A program made the translations under genes and the position numbers. From Fibrella aquatilis (GTDB lineage: Bacteria > Bacteroidota > Bacteroidia > Cytophagales > Spirosomataceae), in NCBI RefSeq assembly GCF_017353255.1, contig NZ_JAFMYU010000039.1, positions 1 through 42,332 on the forward strand: DNA of 42,332 nt, in the 5' to 3' direction. The notes beneath the pieces are model-generated. The model was not told the origin of the DNA and searched no databases. It saw only the letters and a program-made list of their open reading frames with translations. Positions 9,318 to 17,229 of the stretch are shown here, one piece after another (within the stretch, counting starts at the first letter, position 1; each line of letters begins with the position of its first letter).

Positions 9318-10124
9318 TTACCGTTCTAGTTCGTTAAACCGAATCCGGGCAATCACCCACATGGCCATCAGCGTACCACCATAAGCCAGGTAAGTAAGCC
9401 AGCCGGGCGGCATCAGGGTTTCGTATCCATTTATGTCATGCACGTTTACGGACAGAAAAGGCAGAGTTGAATTCACCTCATGCCCGCCAAATTGCGACAT
9501 CATGATCCAGAAATAAAGCAAAACCAGCACCACGGCACATATGATAGCCACGCCTACATTACGGACAAACACGCCGCGCCGAAAGTAGAAACTACCCAGC
9601 CAGGCAATGGCCAGCCCCAGGAAGATAGCATAAGCCAGCATCAGCAAGATGCCCTTCTCGTTGTGTGTGGGCGTTGAATAATACAACAGCGTAGGTACGT
9701 ACCGTTCGGTTTGGCTGGCGGGCAAGCGGCTATTGGCAATGCTAAATATAAGGGACTCATAACCCCAGAAAACTATTGAAAACAAGACCACGGCCATCAC
9801 CGAATACAGCACACCCAGCCAGAATTTCTCGCCCCGCGATGCCGGAATCATCAGGTACGATATGGCCGACTCCTGCCGATAAAGCGCACTATATACGTCG
9901 CTGCCTATACTGCCCGCCAGGAGTAGCGCCAGGATGTTGAAATAAACGATATGGCTGGTTAATATGGCTGTGTCAAACCTGGTTTCATAGGCCAGCACCT
10001 GCGATAAAATCAGCACCGTAATGACAAGCAGCGCCACCGCGGCTAATGAGTAAGTACGGCCTTTCAACGCCCAAAACCAACGGTTGAGGCGGGCGAAACG
10101 GGTGAGTGAAAAGGTCTGATTCAT
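9318..10124 (-). CDS. ABC-2-type transporter permease
   Basis: Integral membrane protein of 268 aa with about six hydrophobic helices: near 26-48, 57-75, 100-125, 160-180, 188-208 and at the C-terminus. No ATPase motifs. It overlaps the ATPase stop by 4 nt, so the two products form one transporter. The substrate is unknown; YtrA-linked ABC systems often respond to cell-wall or membrane stress, but nothing here identifies the cargo. Confidence 0.8.
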   Translation of the reverse strand: MNQTFSLTRFARLNRWFWALKGRTYSLAAVALLVITVLILSQVLAYETRFDTAILTSHIVYFNILALLLAGSIGSDVYSALYRQESAISYLMIPASRGEKFWLGVLYSVMAVVLFSIVFWGYESLIFSIANSRLPASQTERYVPTLLYYSTPTHNEKGILLMLAYAIFLGLAIAWLGSFYFRRGVFVRNVGVAIICAVVLVLLYFWIMMSQFGGHEVNSTLPFLSVNVHDINGYETLMPPGWLTYLAYGGTLMAMWVIARIRFNELER

Positions 10125-10969
10125 CGTTTTTGGTCTGGAAAAAGGGTTTTCATGCGTTGCGGGCTGCTGATGGCGGCGTTAAACAGCCGCTCTAGGTCAA
10201 TGGGTGTGTCGTCGGTGGCATCGTAGTTTTCGCGCACTACGGCGTGACCGCGTAGGCTCGGTTCGGCATAGAGCACGTCGGCGGGAATGTCGCGGCCCGA
10301 TGTCTCGAAGCGGAGGCGTTGGCTTACCTGCTCCAGCGGCGCGTTGAGCAGCAGTTCGTGGTCGTTGAGCACCACCACCGAGTCGATCAGCGTGTCGAGG
10401 TCGCGCACTTGGTGGGTCGAGATAACGATGAGCCGGTCGTCGGTGAGTGCCGCCGAGACTACCTTCCGAAACTGCGCTTTCGACGGAATATCGAGGCCAT
10501 TCGTGGGCTCGTCCATGAGCAACACGCCCGTGTTGGTGGCCAGCCCGAAGCTGATAAACACCTTTTTGCGTTGCCCCAGCGACAGGTCGCTCAGTTTACC
10601 AATGTCGGCAGGCAACTGAAACACCTTCAGGTAGTTGCGAAACTGACCGTCGCTGAAGCGAGGGTAGAAAGGGCTCATCGTAGCTACGTATTTCGCCAGC
10701 GTCAGCGCCGGTACGTCGACCTCTTCGGGCAGGAAAAACAGGTCTTCCAGAAAAGCCGGTTCACGGCGGCGGGGTTCGCGTTCGTTTACCCGAATCTGCC
10801 CATCGGTGGGGTAGAGGAGGCCCGCCATCAGTCGCATTAGGCTCGACTTACCCGCCCCGTTCGAGCCTAGCAGGCCGTAGATATGCCCCGGTCTGAGGTG
10901 CAGACTTAGCCCCTGTACTACCGGCGGCTTATGCCCGTACCGAAAGGTGATGTTGTCTAGGTTTATCAT
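10121..10969 (-). CDS. ABC transporter ATP-binding protein
   Basis: Nucleotide-binding subunit of 282 aa. Walker A is GLLGSNGAGKSS (about residues 33-44), the signature LSLGQRKKV (about 133-141), Walker B LLMDEPTNGLD, and the switch His is in STHQVRD. It resembles the single-domain ATPases of ABC-2 exporters. It is the first gene of the operon; its ATG is 2 nt from the palindrome that should control it. Confidence 0.92.
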   Translation of the reverse strand: MINLDNITFRYGHKPPVVQGLSLHLRPGHIYGLLGSNGAGKSSLMRLMAGLLYPTDGQIRVNEREPRRREPAFLEDLFFLPEEVDVPALTLAKYVATMSPFYPRFSDGQFRNYLKVFQLPADIGKLSDLSLGQRKKVFISFGLATNTGVLLMDEPTNGLDIPSKAQFRKVVSAALTDDRLIVISTHQVRDLDTLIDSVVVLNDHELLLNAPLEQVSQRLRFETSGRDIPADVLYAEPSLRGHAVVRENYDATDDTPIDLERLFNAAISSPQRMKTLFPDQKR

Positions 10970-10971
10970 TG

Positions 10972-11003
10972 TTGCAGTGTATTAGTGATATAATACACTG
11001 CAA
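10972..11003. promoter_or_regulatory. Perfect 13+13 palindrome, probable GntR operator
   Basis: TTGCAGTGTATTA (10972-10984) and TAATACACTGCAA (10991-11003) are exact reverse complements around a 6-nt centre. The site contains AGTGTA...TACACT, which from memory resembles the operator described for the YtrA group. It covers the predicted transcription start and touches the -7 box, so binding would repress the ABC-GntR-GIN operon. Confidence 0.75.
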
Positions 11004-11030
11004 TAGTAGAAATTGTTTTTGAAAAAGCAA
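11001..11030 (-). promoter_or_regulatory. Promoter of the ABC-GntR-GIN operon
   Basis: On the minus strand TTG (11028-11030), a 19-nt spacer, then TACTATTG (11001-11008), one mismatch from TAnnTTTG. It overlaps the palindrome by 3 nt and lies about 30 nt from the ATPase start. Confidence 0.55.
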
Positions 11031-11033
11031 GTG

Positions 11034-11079
11034 GGGAGTGAAGGAATGTACAATGAATAATGTACATTCCTTCACTCCC
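11034..11079. repeat. Intergenic hairpin at the tolC-like 3' end
   Basis: Perfect 19-nt arms (11034-11052, 11061-11079) with an 8-nt loop. The arm includes the stop codon and last two codons of the TolC-like gene and the word GAATGTACA seen in other hairpins. It may end the export operon before the ABC-GntR promoter. Confidence 0.85.
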
Positions 11080-12565
11080 TAAACGTACCTGCCGCATACC
11101 ACAGGCCGGCAATGGCTTTTTGGTATTTGGTGCGTAGTTCTTCCAGTTTCACGCCCAGGTCGATGAGTTTGCTTTCGCGGGAGTTGACCAGGAACAGGGA
11201 GCTTTCGCCCAGCGTAAACCGCTGTTGTTCAGCCTGTACCAGCCTGCGCTGATTAGCTACGGCCTGCTCTTGGACCCGTAACTGCTGACTAAGTGTCAGC
11301 AACTCGTTGCGGGTGGTGAGGATATCGTTTTGAATGTCGCGCACGGTCTGCTGCCGGTCCAGGACCAGCTGTTGGCCCTTTATCTGTACCTGCCTGAGTT
11401 TACCCCGCTCTTTGCGTAGAAACAGCGGGAAAACAAGGTCAACGCCGATCTTATGGTTGCCGGGGCTAAAAGCATAATAACTGTTCCAGTCATAGCCTTT
11501 CTGTAGGTCGGGGGTTTGGCTGAGAAGGCTGGCACTGAGTGCAATCTGAGGCTGTAATAGCGCCCGCCGAAACCTTGTTTCCAAATCATTTTGGGCTGTC
11601 TTCGCGTCAATCTTAGCCAGTTCGGGGTGCTGCTCCAGCGCCTGACTCAGTAGCCGTTGCACCACTGTTTCGCTCACGTCAATTGGCACCGATAATTGCG
11701 GCACTACGGTGGCGGGCAGGTCGATAGGCTGGCTGTTGGGTCCCCATAAAAACACCGACAGCCGTAGCCGGGCATTCTGCAAGTCGACTTCGGCCTGCTG
11801 CCGTTGCACCAGCCGGTCCTGCACCGTAATGAGGGCCTCGGTGGTGTCGATAGTGGCTGCTTCGCCGATGAGTGCCCGCTGCCGAATGCCCGTAAAGCGT
11901 ACGTTGGCCAGATTAAGGCCTTCATTCACCAGGGTATAGGACCGGTAGGCCAAATACCACTCCCAATAGACCTTGGCAGCTTCGAAAAGGGCTTTGTTGA
12001 CCTGTTTGCGGCGGTCGGCTTCGGCCAGTCCCAACCCAGCCTGTGCTTGCCGCAGGGCCGTGCGCCGCCCGTCAATCAACAGCGTCTGGCCAATAGGTAC
12101 GCTCACGCCCACCAGCATCAGGCCCGACGGGGGCGTACTGATTTCAGGGTTTATGGCCTGCCCCACGGCCCGGTCATACTCTACCTTCAGATCGATCCCC
12201 GCCGCCCGGATGGGCACCGACAGACCGGTCTGCCAGCGCTCGTAATACAGCTTCTGCGTAAATTCTTTCCGGTCGAAATAGGAGGTCAGCTTGGGGTCGA
12301 ACGCGCCCCGTGCTTCCATGATCTCGGCGCGGGCCTGTTCTGGAAACAGGTTAGCCTGCCGCACTACGGGGTGATAGTTCAGCACCGCATCGAAAAATTC
12401 GGCGGCGGTAAAGGTTGTGGTATCCTGGGCGTAGGTTAATGGTTTGATCAAGAGAAGGATAAACGCAAGTAGGGTGATACGCGAAGCTACCCTACAACGC
12501 GAAGCCACACATGCTACGACGCCAGACTGCTGCTTACTGCCCACTGCTACTGCCCATGTCTTCAT
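11072..12565 (-). CDS. TolC-family outer membrane efflux protein
   Basis: Outer-membrane channel subunit of a tripartite exporter. After the signal peptide core (LLAFILLLIKPLTYAQ) come the two OEP repeats with long amphipathic helices. Recognisable parts are HPVVRQANLFPEQARAEIMEARG and, near the end, LRTKYQKAIAGLWYAAG. Length 497 aa, normal for the family. The ATG overlaps the HlyD stop by 4 nt. The first ~30 residues are encoded by hairpin-like repeat words (see 12480-12556), so the signal peptide has an unusual long n-region. A GTG about 22 codons in is an alternative start. Third gene of the ABC-HlyD-TolC operon. Confidence 0.88.
   Translation of the reverse strand: MKTWAVAVGSKQQSGVVACVASRCRVASRITLLAFILLLIKPLTYAQDTTTFTAAEFFDAVLNYHPVVRQANLFPEQARAEIMEARGAFDPKLTSYFDRKEFTQKLYYERWQTGLSVPIRAAGIDLKVEYDRAVGQAINPEISTPPSGLMLVGVSVPIGQTLLIDGRRTALRQAQAGLGLAEADRRKQVNKALFEAAKVYWEWYLAYRSYTLVNEGLNLANVRFTGIRQRALIGEAATIDTTEALITVQDRLVQRQQAEVDLQNARLRLSVFLWGPNSQPIDLPATVVPQLSVPIDVSETVVQRLLSQALEQHPELAKIDAKTAQNDLETRFRRALLQPQIALSASLLSQTPDLQKGYDWNSYYAFSPGNHKIGVDLVFPLFLRKERGKLRQVQIKGQQLVLDRQQTVRDIQNDILTTRNELLTLSQQLRVQEQAVANQRRLVQAEQQRFTLGESSLFLVNSRESKLIDLGVKLEELRTKYQKAIAGLWYAAGTFRE
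12480..12556. repeat. Solo hairpin-like arm inside the tolC-like 5' coding region
   Basis: On the minus strand this stretch is a quasi-tandem array of GCAGTxxGCAGT-type words, followed by two GCTTCGCG apical words typical of the intergenic hairpins. No complementary arm is present. It encodes the odd N-terminal extension before the signal peptide core. Confidence 0.4.
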
Positions 12566-13920
12566 TTCTTTGCTCCAGTTGATGCCGACGGTTCAGATTT
12601 CAGGCTGGGCGGAAAGCCGTTGAGCTGCCGCCAGAGTTCATACCAGATCGGCACGTCGTCGAGCATGACCCAGCCATACACGCCCGACCCCACGCGGAGT
12701 TGCGCAGGCCAATTGGGGTCGTGCTTTCCGATTTTGGGCCTCACCAGCAGCCGGTATTTGCCGTTGGTGCTGCTCACGGCGTCGATCACAGCTACTTCAC
12801 CGGCAAATGTGCCCACGGCCACGCTTGGCCAGCCCGAAAACTGTACGGCAGGCCAACCGTCGAACTCCAGCCGCACAGTACGCCCCGGCTGGATCAGGGG
12901 CACGTCGTTGGGGCGTACGAACAACTCGACCCCCACCAGCGGATTAGCCGGTTGCAGGGTCACAATAGACTCACCTTCCTTGATGTTTTCGCCAATACCT
13001 GCTTTGAACGAACGCACGATGTAGCCATCCTGCGGGGCACGAATCACGTACAGCCCCTGCCGCACCACCACGCTGCTGATCTTATTGTTAATCTTTGAAA
13101 TCTCGCCACCCGCTTCGGCCCGGTACGATACCGCCGAACTCCGGTCAGACTGGGCTTTAGCAATTTTTTCCCGATAATCGGCCCCAATGTTGTCCAAATC
13201 GAGCCGGGCGTTGGTCAGTTCCTGCCGCGCTACGTTCAGTTTGGCCTCCTGACTCACCACTTTGGCATAGTCCTCCTGGAGTTTCAGGCGGCGGCTTTCC
13301 AGGTCGGTCAGGGAAATCAGCCCGTCGGCGTGCATCTTTTCCGAACGGGCCAGCCGGTCGGCGGCAATGCGGTAGTTGGTGCGTTGGGCTACCAGGTCGG
13401 TGCTGTCACTAATAACCTTGAAGCGGCTTTGTTTTACCTTGTTCCGTGCCGATTCGAGCTTTACCACCAGTCCAGCCTGCAACGCCGAAATTTGATTATC
13501 GAGGGCCGAAATCTTGGTCACGGTGGCGTCCTGACTGCCCTTTTTGGCATCAAGTTGTTCACCCAGCCGGGTAGTCAGGTTAGGGTCGAAATAGTCGTCT
13601 TTTACTTCCGAAATCACCACCAGCGTGTCGCCCCGGCGCACAAACTGTCCGTCGCGCACGGCCCAGCGCTCTATGCGACCGGCAATGGCGTTCTGCACGG
13701 TCTGGGGGCGGTCTTGTGGCGTCAGGGCCGTTACCTCACCTTCGCCGTTGATATTCTGTTGCCAGGGTAAAAACAACGATGCCAGGCCAATAAATAGGAT
13801 TAGGAGCATCCATCGCCCCAAAGACCGGCCCGCCCGCAAGTCGGGTAGAGCACGTAACGTCTTCAGCGGGAAATGCGCTAATATGGCATCGTCAACGCGG
13901 GTGTTTGATATGTTGAGCAT
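12562..13920 (-). CDS. HlyD-family membrane fusion (periplasmic adaptor) protein
   Basis: Adaptor of 452 aa. A short cytoplasmic tail precedes one transmembrane helix (RWMLLILFIGLASLFLPW, about residues 35-52). A biotinyl-lipoyl half (NGEGEVTALTP) and a long coiled coil (about 110-265, rich in Lys, Glu and Ala) follow. The second lipoyl half has VIRAPQDGYIVR, then beta-barrel segments (VRPNDVPLIQPGRTVRLEFDGW). It bridges the inner-membrane ABC subunit and the TolC-like channel. It lies between those two genes, 71 nt after the ABC stop (with a hairpin in the gap) and overlapping the TolC-like start by 4 nt. Confidence 0.9.
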   Translation of the reverse strand: MLNISNTRVDDAILAHFPLKTLRALPDLRAGRSLGRWMLLILFIGLASLFLPWQQNINGEGEVTALTPQDRPQTVQNAIAGRIERWAVRDGQFVRRGDTLVVISEVKDDYFDPNLTTRLGEQLDAKKGSQDATVTKISALDNQISALQAGLVVKLESARNKVKQSRFKVISDSTDLVAQRTNYRIAADRLARSEKMHADGLISLTDLESRRLKLQEDYAKVVSQEAKLNVARQELTNARLDLDNIGADYREKIAKAQSDRSSAVSYRAEAGGEISKINNKISSVVVRQGLYVIRAPQDGYIVRSFKAGIGENIKEGESIVTLQPANPLVGVELFVRPNDVPLIQPGRTVRLEFDGWPAVQFSGWPSVAVGTFAGEVAVIDAVSSTNGKYRLLVRPKIGKHDPNWPAQLRVGSGVYGWVMLDDVPIWYELWRQLNGFPPSLKSEPSASTGAKK

Positions 13921-13936
13921 GGGGAGTTGAGTGGTA

Positions 13937-14006
13937 AGCGATGAACGATAAGCGGTGAGTGAACGAGTTTACAGCACTTACCGCTCATCACTCATCGTTC
14001 ATCGCT
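13937..14006. repeat. Imperfect hairpin between operon genes
   Basis: Thirteen nt at 13937-13949 pair exactly with 13994-14006. Further inside, AGCGGTGAGTG-like words pair imperfectly because the right arm carries an extra tandem unit. The right arm includes the stop codon of the ABC transmembrane gene, so the hairpin separates this gene from the HlyD gene. Confidence 0.75.
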
Positions 14007-14984
14007 AAGTGGTAGATCTGTTACGGTGCCTAGTTTTTCCACGGCGGTCATGAGGTCATAGACCACGTCGATGCCCATGATGAGTTTGTCTACAGAGCTG
14101 GTGATAAGCACAATGACCAGTTCGGCGGCTACAAACTGGCCAAGGGTCATTTCGCGACCTACTACCAGCGTGGTGCCCAAAATAAGCAGGCCACCGGTAA
14201 TGAGCGTTTTAAAGGCCACCGCGCTGATATAGAATCGTTTCAGTACCGAAAAGTGCTGGTTGCGGTAGGTAATGTATTGAGCTACCAGCTCATCGGTCTG
14301 GTTCATGTAGGCGGCTGGTTCGGTGGCTTGTCTGATGGTTGGCAGTTGCCCCGCCATTGTTTCCAGCCATGCCACCAGCTTATACTTGTATTTCGACTCG
14401 TTTAAGCTGGTTTTCAGAGCTTTAGGTCCGTTGAGCCACACAATGCCCACCACGGTCAGGATCGTTACAATGCCAAACGCGATGAATACAGGGTGATAAA
14501 ACGAGAGTAGGATAATGCCCAAACCAATCTGCACCACCGCCGCCGTGATGTCTATGAGCAGCTTGGGCAGGCCTTTCTGGATCGTGAGCACGTCGAAAAA
14601 GCGGTTCATCAGTTCAGGTGGGTAGTGGCCGTTGAAGGCCTCAGGCTCAATGCGCGGCAGGCGGTAGGTGAATTCAAAAGCTGCCTTCACAAACAGTCGT
14701 TGTTGCAGTACTTCTACCAAAACCTGCTGCCCGATGAGAATAAAGCCGCTGATGATAACGCCTACGATAACTAGCCCGATGAGCACGTACACCGAGCTAA
14801 AAACCATGCCGCCCGACACTAGGTTGAATACCGCCTGAATACCCAATGGCAACGAAAGGCCAATTAGTCCCGCCACTATAGCATAAAGATATACGTAGCC
14901 AATGTCACGTCGTTCAGTGTTCAGCAGGCGGAAAAGACGTTGCGAGGGGGTGGGGTTGGACGTTGAGTTGGGAGTCTGTACCAT
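13992..14984 (-). CDS. ABC exporter transmembrane domain protein lacking a nucleotide-binding domain
   Basis: Protein of 330 aa matching the type 1 exporter transmembrane domain (ABC_membrane): six helices between about residues 28 and 300, with coupling-loop segments such as FTYRLPRIEPEAFNGHYPPEL. It ends VEKLGTVTDLPLSDER, where full-length exporters enter the linker and NBD. No Walker A, signature or Walker B sequence follows in any frame before the HlyD gene. The product therefore needs an ATPase in trans, or is a derived form. First gene of the ABC-HlyD-TolC operon, divergent from tetR. The reading frame is open and well conserved in appearance, so I do not call it a pseudogene. Confidence 0.75.
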   Translation of the reverse strand: MVQTPNSTSNPTPSQRLFRLLNTERRDIGYVYLYAIVAGLIGLSLPLGIQAVFNLVSGGMVFSSVYVLIGLVIVGVIISGFILIGQQVLVEVLQQRLFVKAAFEFTYRLPRIEPEAFNGHYPPELMNRFFDVLTIQKGLPKLLIDITAAVVQIGLGIILLSFYHPVFIAFGIVTILTVVGIVWLNGPKALKTSLNESKYKYKLVAWLETMAGQLPTIRQATEPAAYMNQTDELVAQYITYRNQHFSVLKRFYISAVAFKTLITGGLLILGTTLVVGREMTLGQFVAAELVIVLITSSVDKLIMGIDVVYDLMTAVEKLGTVTDLPLSDER

Positions 14985-15066
14985 AATTGGTGCAAGTTAC
15001 GCCGCTGTGGAGTTTTAAGTGAATTTTAATGAATTCCTAAGCAAGCTTTAACCTGGAGAGCTATTG

Positions 15067-15085
15067 CAAAGATAGTATTACTATC
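15067..15085 (-). promoter_or_regulatory. -7 box and overlapping palindromic operator of the export operon
   Basis: On the minus strand TATCTTTG (rc of 15067-15074) matches TAnnTTTG exactly. It overlaps the perfect palindrome GATAGTA-T-TACTATC at 15071-15085. A clear -33 TTG is missing, which suggests a weak or activator-dependent promoter. The site lies between the divergent tetR and ABC genes, where a TetR repressor would act. Confidence 0.6.
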
Positions 15086-15163
15086 ATAGATGCGAATAAA
15101 ACTTATATGAACGGCCCTTTGTTGCTATAACTGGTACATAACCACTATGAACTATAACCACCC

Positions 15164-15853
15164 ATGAACTATTCACTACACCTTCAAATGAACGAGAAGC
15201 TGTACCTGCGCGACCCGGAACAGTCCGACTTAGGTCGCCGGATTGTGCGGCAGGGTATTCTCCTTATTCATGAGATTGGTTTTGAAGAGACCACATTTCG
15301 CAAATTGGCTGAACGGCTTGGCACTAAAGAGGCTAGCATTTATCGCTATTTTGAGAACAAGCACCGGCTATTGGTGTATATAGTGGCCTGGTACTGGCGG
15401 TGGCTCGATTATCAGGTAGTTTATGAAACCAATAACATAACCAGCCCCCGCCAAAAGCTGGAACGCATCCTACCCATCCTGCTTCAGCGTTCGACCGATA
15501 CCCCCGCCACGCCCGACGATATCGACCTGCGGGCACTCCACAACGTGGTAATCCGCGAGGCCAGCAAAGCTTACCTCACCCGCCATGTATCTGACGACAA
15601 CCGCGAACAACTCTTCAAACCTTATAAAGACTTGTGTGGCCGGTTGGCCGACCTGATTCTAGACTTCAATCCCAATTATCCCTATGCTCGGTCAAGGGCG
15701 AGTTCCCTCATTGAGACGGCGCATTACCAGGCCTTTTTCATGGAAAACCTGCCCTCACTAACCAATTTTGGTGGTGAACCCACCGACGATACCCTGCTTG
15801 CTTTTCTCCACCACCTGCTCTTTTCAAGCATAGAACGAACAGTGAAAGAGTGA
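15164..15853 (+). CDS. TetR/AcrR-family transcriptional regulator
   Basis: Regulator of 229 aa. The N-terminal helix-turn-helix is clear: GRRIVRQGILLIHEIGFEETTFRKLAERLGTKEASIYRYFENKHRL in short runs, with the recognition helix around KEASIYRYF at residues 53-61. The helical C-terminal domain should bind a ligand. The start at 15164 gives eight extra residues before a second ATG at 15188; either is possible. It is transcribed away from the ABC-HlyD-TolC operon, and the palindrome at 15071-15085 is the likely operator. Its stop is immediately adjacent to the stop of the convergent next gene. Confidence 0.9.
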   Translation: MNYSLHLQMNEKLYLRDPEQSDLGRRIVRQGILLIHEIGFEETTFRKLAERLGTKEASIYRYFENKHRLLVYIVAWYWRWLDYQVVYETNNITSPRQKLERILPILLQRSTDTPATPDDIDLRALHNVVIREASKAYLTRHVSDDNREQLFKPYKDLCGRLADLILDFNPNYPYARSRASSLIETAHYQAFFMENLPSLTNFGGEPTDDTLLAFLHHLLFSSIERTVKE

Positions 15854-16957
15854 TTAATTAATCTTCACTACGCTATACGCTGCCTGGTTGGGTCGGCGTT
15901 GCTGGTTGCCAATGTGGGTACGAACGTGGTCGTCGTCGTGGATAAGCAGGAGGGTATTGGCATCGGTAAAGGTCATGTCCTCGGCCTTATGACTGAAGGT
16001 CAGGGGTTTGCCAGTGGCCGTGCGGACTAGTTGAAGGTTGCCTTTGTTGAGCAGGTCATTCTCCGTGATTGTCCAGAGATAGGCCCCCAACTTATCGCCT
16101 TCCTCAAAAGAAGTGAGCACCCAGAAACAACGCCGAACTGGGTCATATTCAAGGCTCGAAATAGCCAGTAGCTTTGGTAGGGATGGATCGACAGTACCGA
16201 CGGTAAAGTCGCGTATGGTTACCACGGGACCAAGCATCACTTGTTTGGCATTGACTGCTGCGCCTGCCCGAAGCGATGGCTCGATATGGTACGGTGCCGA
16301 CAAGATCGTGATTTTGTGGTCGTATACAGCATGATTGTCCCCCTGTTCGCGCACACCAAACCACAGCCGGTCATTTGTTACTGCAAGGCCTTCTACCTTG
16401 AAGTAAGCGGGATTACCCAGTGCCTGCTGAAGCTGACAGCGCAAGGCCGATGATACCCCCGAATTGCCATTTGTGCCGAGCAGTTCGGGGCTATCCTCGC
16501 GGCCCACTTGCCAGGCAAGCAACATATTGTAGCCGTTTTGTTCAGAAGAGCCGGACGTGAAGCGGTCGAAAGCGGTGATCAGGAAGACCCACTGCTGATC
16601 GGGACTGACGGCGAATTCTTCAAATGTATGTGCTGCCCGCAATAAGGAATGTTCGCTATAGACTGGCTGAGCGTGGTGTCCGGTTGCTGACTTGCCGGGT
16701 ATGCCGTTAATTCTGAACATGGCCGACCGGGGCGCGGGCATATCTTTATCGTTGGCCAGAAAAAGTTGCCCCCGTTGCGCCAATATGGCTGATGCCTCAC
16801 ACCAGATTTCACTCCCGTTTGGGTCTGGTTCAAAACAGTCGATCCATCCTTCGCGAATAATTTGCGCAGTATGTGGCCGGGTCTGAAGCCGAAACGTCTG
16901 GCAGTGAGTAAACACAAATACCGTCAGTAAAAGAATACAGTATTTAAAAAAAATCAT
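15854..16957 (-). CDS. Exported beta-propeller-like protein of unknown function
   Basis: Protein of 367 aa with an N-terminal hydrophobic signal (FKYCILLLTVFVFTHCQ). A Cys at residue 19 could be a lipidation site, though the preceding FTH is not a standard lipobox. The rest has repeated strand-turn patterns: GQLFLANDKD, FAVSPDQQWVFLITAFDR, KVEGLAVTNDRLWFGVRE, ISSLEYDPVRRCFWVLTS, EDMTFTDANTLLLIHDDD. The EGLA...WFGVRE pattern resembles DUF3616/esterase-like propellers, but I cannot assign it firmly. It is convergent with tetR, with abutting stop codons and no room for a terminator. Confidence 0.6.
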   Translation of the reverse strand: MIFFKYCILLLTVFVFTHCQTFRLQTRPHTAQIIREGWIDCFEPDPNGSEIWCEASAILAQRGQLFLANDKDMPAPRSAMFRINGIPGKSATGHHAQPVYSEHSLLRAAHTFEEFAVSPDQQWVFLITAFDRFTSGSSEQNGYNMLLAWQVGREDSPELLGTNGNSGVSSALRCQLQQALGNPAYFKVEGLAVTNDRLWFGVREQGDNHAVYDHKITILSAPYHIEPSLRAGAAVNAKQVMLGPVVTIRDFTVGTVDPSLPKLLAISSLEYDPVRRCFWVLTSFEEGDKLGAYLWTITENDLLNKGNLQLVRTATGKPLTFSHKAEDMTFTDANTLLLIHDDDHVRTHIGNQQRRPNQAAYSVVKIN

Positions 16958-17229
16958 ATGTCTAAGACTGACAAAAATTGTACCGAGGGGCAGTATGAAT
17001 AGGCAGATTTGTTGAGCAAGTGCAATTCAATAAGCATATGTGTCTATTGACGCCAATTGCCTTATTTAATGAATCTCTTGTCTCTATTCCGAAATCGTTA
17101 AACTATTCATTCACAGGGATGTACGGAAATAAGAACTTCAATTAAACTTGTGTGAAGGCCCTGCGTTTCGCTTGCTTGTTTGAGGCCCGGCACCACACCT
17201 TTGACCCGGAAATACAACCAACAAACGCA

